DNA of 64,000 nt, taken from positions 9,523,001 to 9,587,000 of the forward strand of contig NC_092580.1 in the NCBI RefSeq assembly GCF_037975245.1, read 5' to 3'. The position numbers and the translations under genes are program-made. Below are positions 29,935 through 38,643 of this stretch, in pieces. Each line of letters opens with the position of its first letter. Within the stretch, counting starts at the first letter, position 1. The notes beneath the pieces were generated by a model. The model searched no databases. It was not told the origin of the DNA and saw only the letters and a program-made list of their open reading frames with translations. The stretch is from Apostichopus japonicus (taxonomy: Eukaryota > Echinodermata > Holothuroidea > Aspidochirotida > Stichopodidae).

Positions 29935-32388
29935 GGTAGGCTACCGATAAATCGATTGTGCGGTTCCGATAATTCGATTCTGCGGTACCGACCAATCGAA
30001 AGTGCGGTACCGATAAATCGATTGTGCGTTACCGGTTTATCGAATATGCGGTACCGCACAATCGATTGTTGTACCGATAAATCGAATGTGTGAGACCGAT
30101 TAATCGATTGTGTTGGACCGATATTTCGAATGTACGTTACCGATAAATCGAAAGTGCGGTATCGATAAATCGAACGTGCGATATCGATAAATCGAATTTA
30201 CAATACCAATAAATCGAATGTGCGGTACCGATAAATCGATTGTGCGGGACCGATAAATCGAAAGTGCGGTATCGATAAATCGAACGTGCGATACCGATAA
30301 GTCGAATGTGCGATACCGATAAATCGAATGTGCGATACAGATAAATCGAATTTACGATACCGATTTATCGAATGTGCGGTAACGATAAATCGATTGTGCG
30401 GTACCGATAAATCAAACGTGCGATAATGATAAATCGAATGTGCAATAACGATAAGTCGAATTTACGATACCGATAAATCGAATGTGCGGTACCGATGAAT
30501 CGAAAGTGCGAGACCTATTAATCAAATGCGCGATACCGATCAATTAAATTAACGATTCCGATAAATCGAATTTACGATACCGATAAATCGAATGTGCGGT
30601 ACCGATAAATCGAATTTGCGATACCGATAAATCGAATGTGCGGTACCGATAAATCGAAAGTGCGGTACAGATAAATCAAACGTGCGATACTGATAAATCG
30701 AATGTGCAATAACGATAAATCGAATTTACGATACCGATAAATCGAATGTGCGGTACCGATAAATCCATTGTGCGGTACCGATCAATAGAAAGTGCGGTAC
30801 CGATAATCGAACGTGCGATACCGATAAATCGTATTTACGATACCGATAAATCCATTGTGCGGTACCGATCAATCGATTGTGCGGGACCGATAAATCGAAA
30901 GTGCAGAACCGATCAATCGAAAGTGCGGTACCGATAAATCGAACGTGCGATTCCGATTAATCGAATTGCGATACACATAAATCGATTGTGCGGTACGGAT
31001 AAATCGTATGTGCGGTACCGATTATTCGAATGTACGATAACGATAAATCGAAAGTGCAATACCGATAATTCGAATTTACGATACCAATAAATCAAATGCG
31101 GTACCGATAAATCGATATTGCGGTACCGATAAATCGAATGTGCGGTACCGATAAATCCATTGTGCGGTACCGATAAATCGAAAGTGCGGTACCGATAAAT
31201 TAAACGTGCGATACTGATAAATCGAATGTGCAATAACGATAAATCGAATTTACGATACCGATAAATCGAATGTGCGGTACCGATAAATCCATTGTGCGGT
31301 ACCGATAAATCGAAAGTGCGATACCGATAATCGAACGTGCGATACCGATAAATCGTATTTACGATACCGATAAATCCATTGTGCGGTACCGATCAATCGA
31401 TTGTGCGGGACCGATAAATCGAAAGTGCAGTACCGATCAATCTAAAGTGCGGTACCGATCAATCGAACGTGCGATACCGATTAATAGATTCTGCGGTACA
31501 GATAAATCGATTGTGCGGTACCGATCAATCGAAAGTGCGGTACCGATAAATCGATCGTGCGATACCGATTAATCGAATATGCGGTACCGATAAATCGGAT
31601 GTGCAGTACTGATAAATCGATTGTGCGGTACCGATAAATCGGATGTGCAGTACTGATAAATCGAAAGTGCGGTACCGATAAATCGAACGTGCGATACCGA
31701 TTAATCGAATATGCGGTACCGATAAATCGGATGTGCAGTACTGATAAATCGATTGTGCGGTACCGATAAATCGGATGTGCAGTACTGATAAATCGATTGT
31801 GCGGTACCGATAAATCGAATGTGCGATACCCATTAATCGAACGAGCGGTACCGATAAATCGAATGTGCGGGACCGATAAATCGAATGTGCGGTACCGATA
31901 AATCGATTGTGCGGTACCGATTAATCGATTGTGCAGGACCGATAAATCGAATTTGCGGTACCGATAAATCGATTGTGCGGGACCGATAAGTCGAAAGTGC
32001 GATACCTATAAATCAAACGTGCGATACCGATAAATCGAATGTGCGGTACCGATAAGTCGATTGTGCGGTACCGATGAATCGATTGTGCGGGACCGATAAA
32101 TCGAATGTTCGGTACCGATAAATCGAATGTGCGATACCGATAAATCGATTATGCGGTACCGATAAATCGATTGGGCGGTACCGATAAATCGAATGTGCGA
32201 CACCAATTAATCGAATGTGCGGTAGGCTACCGATAAATCGATTGTGCGGTTACGATAAATCTAATGTGCGAGACCGAGTAAACGATTGTGCGGTAGGCTA
32301 CCGATAAATCGATTGTGCTGTACGGTTATATCGATTGTACGGTACCAATCAATAGAAAGTGCGATACCGATAAATCGAACGTGCGATA
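29935..32388 (+). repeat. Higher-order block gamma, left-arm copy
   Basis: This stretch, just before the large transposon, matches 47697-50651 of the right arm: 29935 pairs with 47697, 30746 with 48702, 32006 with 50269 and 32388 with 50651. It is somewhat shorter, the offset growing from 17762 to 18263. The copy is cut by the transposon, and the sequence right of the transposon (from 44626) resumes exactly where 50652 continues, then leaves the gamma order after about 320 bp. Confidence 0.85.
32387..32388. repeat. TA target site duplication, left
   Basis: The left flank ends GTGCGATA and the right flank begins TACCGATT. The unoccupied site GTGCGATACCGATT has one TA, at 50650-50651, 53256-53257, 56823-56824 and 63868-63869. 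The second copy of TA is at 44624-44625. Confidence 0.93.
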
Positions 32389-32410
32389 CACTGTTAATCT
32401 AAGTTAGTCA
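32389..32410 (+). repeat. Left terminal inverted repeat
   Basis: Begins CACTGT and ends TTAGTCA. It pairs with the reverse complement of 44602-44623 at 17 of 22 positions, with the outer six and last seven bases perfect. Confidence 0.85.
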
Positions 32411-32627
32411 AATTGACTAATCAAAATTAGTCCTGCACAGTGCTTCGTACGCCTAATTAAAATTAGTCAAATGACTAACCAGCAAAGATTAGTCATATGA
32501 CTAATATGCCAAACTAGTCAAGTGACTAATATATCATAGTCATATGACCATTCAATTAGTCTGGTGACTTCCAAAATTAGTCCTGCACATCAATTGACCT
32601 GTTATTCATTAGTCATCAGACTAATGC
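32404..32627. repeat. Left subterminal palindrome cluster
   Basis: At least six imperfect palindromes of the type TTAGTCA-NN-TGACTAA: 32404-32421, 32463-32478, 32489-32505, 32514-32530, 32536-32550 and 32609-32625. A separate direct repeat, CAAAATTAGTCCTGCACA, occurs at about 32422 and 32572. The half-site TTAGTCA is also part of the terminal inverted repeat. These are likely binding sites for the element's own transposase or accessory protein (inference). Confidence 0.8.
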
Positions 32628-33251
32628 GCCATTCATCACGATTTTGATTTCACTTTAGCGGATGTTTTGGGCCTCCAGTTTGTGTGGAGATCTTCGTGTG
32701 CATATCTGTAAGTTTCACTCAGGGTTCCTGCTGGCTGTTGCTAATACAATCCGACCCCCCCCCCCACTCCCAGAAAAAAAAACAAATTGGGCAATCTTGT
32801 GGGGTAAATGAAGGAAATCCTATTGCAAGGTTGAAAAGGTATGTTTGAAAAAAATACAGAAATCATGGCTTTATTTTACCAGACTCATTTATTGCTATAA
32901 CATATCTTGAAAAGCATACATGGAAAGCCTCAATAGGAGTGTTACAGCTAGAATGGGGTGATATTTCTCCCATGGTTCAATCATTAAAAAATAACTTTGT
33001 CAGATTAAGCCAATATTTTCAGAGAACTGTTTCAAGGGATGCAAATATTATAAACAAGTTGGTCCCAAATGGCTGTCCCAATCACCAAATTGTGTCAGAA
33101 GATTGATATACAATATATTGATATAAAAATTATACAGCAGTATGTCCACTCATACATAATGGACAAATAAATTTTTAATAAGAACTGAAAAGTCAAGTTC
33201 TATTAAAAACATGTCATGTCATGACTCAATTCCTTACTTTAAAATGTACTG
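32628..33251. other. Non-coding left part of the outer transposon
   Basis: AT-rich sequence with no convincing long coding frame. It has an 11-C homopolymer at 32755-32765 followed by an A-run. A short rightward ATG frame at 32662-32707 stops at a good donor-like CT/GTAAGT, but no partner exon was found, so it is only noted. Confidence 0.5.
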
Positions 33252-33434
33252 CTACACAACAAGTGTGAAGTTGACCAGAAAATACTGGATGGTTTTCTTG
33301 ATGAAGACCATGGTCTTCTTACAAACAGTGGGATAAGCCAAGTTGAAAACATAGTATGATATGTATGCTGACAGAGCTGAAATCAACCAACTGCTAGAGC
33401 CAACTTCTTCCCCATCAAATATTGTAAAGTGGGT
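33252..33434 (-). pseudogene. Exon-like fragment, copy 1, outer transposon gene
   Basis: Sixty open codons on the minus strand, ending in TAG. The reading contains DGEEVGSSS, then a hydrophobic aromatic stretch with YYVFNLAYP, then KKTMVFIKK. The block YVFNLxYP followed by KKTxxFIQK resembles a segment I recall from large uncharacterised, transposon-associated animal proteins; that recognition is tentative. A diverged second copy lies at 33656-33846. A stop just upstream of the fragment in the same frame and competing open frames suggest decay, or a splice site that I have not placed. Confidence 0.45.
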
Positions 33435-33655
33435 TTATTCTGCACAAGTGGGACCATTTCCCTTGACGTGGAGGGCTAAATATTGAATTCTTATTATGAA
33501 TTACATTTTAAGTATCAACTAGTTTAAAAGTATGATAATTTCGCTTTAACAGCAGACAAACGACAACGGTCAGAGGTCTATTCTTGTTTTTACACCTAGA
33601 GGTTTTGATTAACCCTCTCCAACACACTTAAAATGGAAAGTACTAACTTAAAATT

Positions 33656-33846
33656 GTCATTAATGCTTAAAATGACTTTCTGAATGAATACCATGGTCTT
33701 CTTTCAAACGTGGGTTAAGCTAAGTCGAAAAACGTCAAATGACGCAATGTATGAAGACAAATCCGAATTTCAACAGACTGCAAGATCCAACTTCTTCCCC
33801 ATCAACAAATATTGTAAAGCAGGTTGATTCTCCATAAGTGGCACCA
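33656..33846 (-). pseudogene. Exon-like fragment, copy 2, frameshifted
   Basis: About 400 bp upstream (in minus-strand sense) of copy 1 and alignable with it. It reads ESTCFTIFVDGEEVGSCS, then loses frame, then resumes after a stop as KKTMVFIQKVILS. The shared DGEEVGS and KKTMVFI blocks show the two came from one sequence by tandem duplication. The frameshift and stop make this copy a pseudo-exon. Confidence 0.45.
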
Positions 33847-33869
33847 TTTCCCCTGATGTAGAGGCTTGG

Positions 33870-35285
33870 AGGTCTTCATTCTATAAGCAAGAAAATACAC
33901 CATAATATTTTACATGGTATGGTATGGTACAGGTGATTATTGGTATCAATGTGGCTTTTAGTCACCCTACTTGAACCTAAAATATTTTGGCTTTCTACAC
34001 CACTTTTTTAAATTCCCATTCAAGTGTGATTTTAAGCAAAATGGCTGTTTTCTAGCTGCATGTAGTTTCAAGACAAGTGAAATACATCCCAGCCAATCAA
34101 ACTGCATTTAAATTTGGAAAATTTGTTTTCTCTGTTAAAAGTTAGTTCTAACACTAACCCTGGACAATTCAAAAGTAACAATAAAATCCCAAAACAATCT
34201 GCCAAATCCATACACCCCACATTTATATTGATAAGAAATTTATAATACTAATGTGCTTAGATTATGAACAGTTTTACAGGTCATATTTTTGGCCACGGCT
34301 GTTCCTTATGCGTCAAAGGTATGGTCACATGGCCTACATTTTCAGAGACCAACTCTTCACCTTCAGTTAGTGCCAACTGTTGTTTCCAAATACCATTAAA
34401 AAACATTTGCTTTCAAGATGAAATTCAAACTGGCTATTAATTATGGTTTAACACCCATCACATTACTTCTCATGAGATTTACAAGCGTTTTGTAGGAAGT
34501 TCATTGCTATCCCTCTCTACTCATGAAAATTAATTTGAACAAATTAAAATGGCAAATGTTTATACCAACACCACCATGCTAATTTTAAATGAAATTGACC
34601 ATATATATCACTAATAAAAACATTAGGGGTTATCTACACTGCCAGATCATAAAGGCATCCACATATATTCTTTTGGTAAAAGAATGTACAAACAGGGACA
34701 CCTACATGGGAATAGGGCAGGGGACAAATCCCCACGAAAGGGGCACTTTGTGTTGAAAAAGGGCACACAATGGCGGATACAACAAGAACCTCATACAGTT
34801 CCCCAGCACCCCACCCCACTGAATGGCGGACTTAACATGGCTGGCAGAAGTTTCCCCCACACTACATGCCCTTGATCCTAGAGACACAAAATTTCCATGT
34901 TTTGGTACTTGACCCTTTTTTTGGCTTTTGAGGTTGCATCAGAATTTCAAGCAAACTTTGTTGGATTTTATGCCAATTTTGCCTAATTTTTATTCATATT
35001 TTGTCAAAAAACTGCCATTGTTCCCAAGTGAAATAGATATCCAACACTGTAAAGGGGAACTTTTTCCCCTTTGTCCGGACTGCCCTTTAGTGGTGGAGGG
35101 TAGTATTCAATATTATTAACACCCCCCCCCCCCCATAAAAAAGTGTCATTTTCTGAAAAAAAAATGATACCAACAGTCCTGTAACGTAGCGAAATGGTAA
35201 AGTCTAGTTTTAATTTTTTGAAAAGTGTACTTGCAAATCGATTATGACAAGATCCCATGGGACTTGAAGGGTTATATGTCCTTAC
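33870..35285. other. Non-coding stretch in outer transposon
   Basis: Mostly AT-rich, with short frames only. From about 34640 to 35170 the sequence is richer in GC and contains GGGCAC-type motifs and a 13-C run at 35122-35134; it may be an old small insertion, but no ends or target duplication could be placed. Short frames of about 60 codons on both strands here lack recognisable motifs. Confidence 0.5.
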
Positions 35286-35371
35286 ACTTTCATCAGCAAA
35301 TATCAGGAAGCTTTTTATTTTCTCCTTCAACAGCAATGGAATGCCAAGCACAGCCGCTACAGCAGTGGCAT
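35286..35371 (-). CDS. Candidate internal exon of leftward outer-transposon gene
   Basis: An 86-nt open segment on the minus strand with good borders: a pyrimidine-rich tract ending in CAACAG before it and AGT/GTAAGG after it. With two bases completing a first codon it reads 28 further codons, including ATAVAAVLGIPLLLKEKIK and SFLIFADES. The composition is protein-like and both splice sites fit the same frame (phase 1 in, phase 0 out). I do not recognise a domain. It is likely part of the outer element's own gene, which would be transcribed from the promoter near 44.05 kb, but the connecting exons are not identified. Confidence 0.45.
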
Positions 35372-37231
35372 CTGTTGACAAAATAAAGAGAATTATAATT
35401 AGATGTGTACAATGACAATGATACCCACATAAAGTCGATAACTTCTCTTATACATTGAAATTTTAATGTTTCTGAATAACGCTTCGTCTTTATTGTTCTG
35501 CAGCACCTTGTGTTCTTGTTAAATCGGACAAACCTCAGGATAGCCGCTTCGTGGACTTCATACGAATTCATAACATGGCTCCTTCTCACCAGGACTTTAT
35601 TGCAATTCATAACAATGTACTATTATAAACCTTGTGAGAGCTCTGCTGATATAACCTGTACAAAATGACAGCAAAATAGTCTCCCTTCATTGATCAGGAT
35701 TCCTTTTCACTACTGACCCGGGAAGCACCACACAAGCAATCATAAACATGTGTGTCATAAACATGACAGGCAAAATGTCTGCTTCAATTATTTAGGATCC
35801 ACTGTTTGATGCTTGCTTTCGTGCTGATGAACCCATCTGAGTGAAATTGCACGGTACTGTTGAAAACAAGTACTAGTTGTACTGACAAAAATGGCACCCG
35901 ATAATACAGTGTTTTCACAGAAATACTTGGGTTCCCAAAAAAGATAAATGAGCTACATACTTTGTCTTCAGAACTATGTGATATAGGGTATGTGTAATAC
36001 ATGCTATCACCAGTTACACTATTTCATAAGTATTGCCACTGATGGTACTTCGGTCCTTTCATTTTTGTGGTATCGTACCTTGCTTGAACTGGTAATTACC
36101 CATTTTTTTTTTCTTCAAATACTGGTTAACCGTGCAACATTACATCTAAGGTTAAGTCCCTCCTCTAATTCCATGTTACCTGGATCTTTAAACCATTCCC
36201 GACTTGAGCTCTACTAAATCAAAGGGATAAGTCATTCAACACTTCCTCACTGTATATTAATAAATAACCAAATAATGGAATGTACCCTTCTTACTCTGCT
36301 CATCTCGTTGCCCTTGCATCTCATCAACTGCCCAGGAAAAGACCTCATCCTTTCACTTCATCGACTGGCACACCTTAAGTACAGATTTGCCATACTTCAT
36401 AAGACCTTCCTACAACCATGGAGCTATAAACAAATCATGGATGCCCTCTTCTTTGCATACCTGTTGGAAATAAATATACAGAAATATCAATTTCAGGGTT
36501 TGACAAATAAACCTACTTGCAAGTTGCACACCAATCACTGATATTTACATAATTGGTTGTGAGGGAAAAAATCAAGTTGAATATGGTTACTTCTAGTAGG
36601 TGTTAGTGCAGGAGCAGCTAAAATTCAAAATGTCTGGGGTGTCACAGTCTGAGTGCCAAATTGCCAATGCTGTTCAGTCATGTAATTTCTCCTTATTCGA
36701 AGCCATTACATCATTGACATTTCCCAACAATATCATGAAGGCAGAAACAGTCATTACTGTGGCATGATTTGGCACTCAACATGATCACACCCAACAGCAT
36801 TCTGAAAAATCACTAACAAATTCAAATTTATCAGTAAGTGTTTAGGAATTCTTCACTCTTGACATCACTAGAGATCTTAATTGGCATAAAAAGTGCAATT
36901 GCCAAAAAAAGTATAAAGAGCATAGTTGACCCAAAAAAGTATATAATACTTTAAAAGAATTTAAATTTTGGATAACAAATATAGGGCTCAGTACGCCGGT
37001 TTCTGCCTAGTAGGAACGACCTGCCATTGACCGTAGTGCCCTTGATTTTCAAATGCGTCAATGGGATTGATGAATTCACTTTTTGTTTCTTACATACACC
37101 AACAGACTGAGACAAATCCAAATATCGATAGATACAATTCGCATTGGTTTATTGAATTTCACTCAAAACTGTAGAAATCAGGCATTTTTAATGAAATATA
37201 GCCCAATGTTATCTCCCTCAAAACATTAATA
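35372..37231. other. Outer transposon, no assignable gene
   Basis: Several short frames occur on both strands (for example 35293-35610 and 35784-36002 on minus, 36275-36541 on plus), none with a convincing motif. The minus-strand frame to about 35610 has a protein-like run containing EVHEAAILRFVRFNKN and could hold a further exon. A possible 34-nt exon flanked by acceptor- and donor-like sequence lies near 36183-36216 on the minus strand. Evidence is too thin for separate calls. Confidence 0.4.
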
Positions 37232-37263
37232 CAATTCGTCCCCGTTTTGGCGTAGTGGCGAAT
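37232..37263 (+). repeat. Left 32-bp inverted repeat of nested element
   Basis: Reads CAATTCGTCCCC and onward to GTAGTGGCGAAT. It is perfectly complementary to 42385-42416. Similarity stops abruptly on both sides. Confidence 0.9.
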
Positions 37264-37383
37264 CTGCACTTTTAGCGAAATTGAGTTAGATATTGTTCTT
37301 GGCTATTTTAATGACGTAGAATCGAATGGCAGGGGTCTCAAATTTGAAAAATATCTGGTTTTTTAGATAACAATGCTTTAGAT

Positions 37384-37509
37384 CTGACGAATGCGTATGG
37401 ACACACCGTTTCAACCCTGACATACTGACGAATGCAGCATTCGCCGATATGCACGATCCGTAAGTAAACCATTAGTAGTGCCCAGAGTTTTAACGTAGTG
37501 ACGAATGTG
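37384..37509 (+). repeat. Left subterminal GACGAATG motifs
   Basis: Three motifs, CTGACGAATGC at 37384, ACTGACGAATGC at 37424 and CGTAGTGACGAATGTG at 37494. They match the inner half of the inverted repeat (CGTAGTGGCGAAT) with one or two changes. Confidence 0.65.
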
Positions 37510-37618
37510 ACCAATATAAGCTTTAATATAGCCTAACTAGAGTCAGCTACCAAGCACAATGAAGAAGTACCTGTTAACAAAGAAACGGGCCTCGTTACCT
37601 CGGTTGGCATCATAGGAT

Positions 37619-37630
37619 ATGTACATAATG
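37619..37630 (+). other. Possible end of the first coding exon of the transposase
   Basis: A short ATG frame of four codons (M-Y-I-M) ends at a donor-like ATG/GTGAGA at 37631. Its phase (0) matches the acceptor at 38643/38644. Upstream in the same frame is a longer start, ATGAAGAAG at 37559, but it is broken by TAG just before this point. Only cDNA could decide; this is a weak candidate. Confidence 0.25.
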
Positions 37631-37639
37631 GTGAGACAC

Positions 37640-38643
37640 TTTTTTACTTACTCGACATTATCTCAGAGAAAGTTTAATTACTAAGATTCTATCAATCGAA
37701 CGTTGCATGACCGAGTGGTCGAATCATGTAGTGAAACAGCCTAGTGTTATACTTTCTGTGTATAGCATAACTACTATCAGTTACGCGAATTTAGCTAAGG
37801 CACGTACTGTACGTATACTGTATTTGAGTTACGTTGCATTGAAATAATACAGTGGACAGGTGCGTGGAATGATTTTCTTGCAATTGGATGTTTGTGTTAA
37901 ATGTTAATGAAACCGAAGCCGGTTGGGAGATAAATACAGTTGTAATCGAAAAGATAAAGGCTTGAAATAAGCCAGTGTTCATCTACGATCTAATAGTAAA
38001 ACGGATAAGCTACTTTAATGCCTCCTGATCCTTGGGTCTCTAAACTAACTAAACAGTTCAAAGCAGTATTCGTGATCATTAACAGCCACTTTTTAGGCTA
38101 GGCCTAACCTGAAAACACAGGCTTGTACTGTTATTCCAGATATCATATTTGAGCCTTAGTTATGGTCCACTCATTTGACTTCTTCGCAATTTACCGATTT
38201 TGACAATCTTCAACTTTCCTAAGCTTATATTATCAGGCCAACTCTTCTCAACAATCAGCCAAATACTGTTTTCTATGATATGTCAATTCATTATTTAGCA
38301 CCATATATTTTAATACGAAATAAGCTGCACTATAAGACTAACAATGCAGGTATACTACTTTCTTATTTTAATTTGGCTAATAGTTTCAATGGGCACATTT
38401 CACTTAGGTTGTGGTGAATGGGTCTATTCAAATACGGTCATTATGTAAGGTACTTCTAATATAATAATACATTGGATTTCGCCTAGCCTTGTTTAAAAAT
38501 TAAAAAAACGCTGTCTCAATAGAAAAAAGGAAAATGTGACCTTGACAGTACAAGACTTCCAATAGCATGATATTCTTTGTTTAACCTTTAAATATGCATG
38601 TCTCTTGACACACAAAAACTTTCTATTTTATCTTATTCTGCAG
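37640..38643. other. Probable intron / 5-prime region of transposase gene
   Basis: AT-rich sequence with no supported exon. It ends in TTTCTATTTTATCTTATTCTG then CAG, a strong polypyrimidine tract and 3-prime splice site directly before the long open frame. Confidence 0.5.

Larger units (their letters stand above)
1..32388 (+). repeat. 22-bp satellite array, left arm
   Basis: Head-to-tail tandem array of a 22-bp monomer, roughly 1,470 copies, all in one orientation. The consensus is three consecutive blocks, CGATAAAT, CGAATGTG and CGGTAC. Common variants change the A-rich block to GATTAAT or GATCAAT, CGAA to CGAT, and TGTGCG to AGTGCG, CGTGCG, TTTACG or TATACG. The monomer contains KpnI (GGTACC) and, in the CGAT variant, ClaI (ATCGAT) sites. 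Monomer variants recur in the same order over kilobases, so the array has higher-order structure (listed separately). No non-satellite sequence is seen until 32389. A 22-bp unit is not a multiple of three, so three monomers read as a 22-residue peptide period; the resulting ORFs are not counted as genes. Confidence 0.98.

Noticed and set aside
1-32388. Dozens of ORFs of 60-300 codons with a 22-residue repeat (SIYRYR, FDLSVPH, IRFIGTAH)
   Set aside because: They are frame by-products of a 22-bp tandem repeat: three monomers make 22 codons. Starts and stops come from scattered monomer variants, ORFs overlap on both strands, and no splice or promoter structure accompanies them.
1-32388. Telomeric or CENP-B-box satellite
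   Set aside because: No telomere-type hexamers occur, and the monomer has no match to the CENP-B box I know. A centromeric role is possible but nothing in the sequence shows it.
34634-35119. Short ORFs on both strands around 34.6-35.1 kb
   Set aside because: About 60 codons each, mutually overlapping on opposite strands, with no motif support.
36275-36541. 88-codon plus-strand ORF
   Set aside because: Leucine-rich by composition, but without any recognised domain, Kozak context or neighbouring exons; both strands are partly open here.
38605-38643. Start of the transposase at 38605
   Set aside because: The codon there is TTG, followed by a pyrimidine-rich intron-like run ending in CAG; the translated residues up to 38643 are almost certainly intronic.
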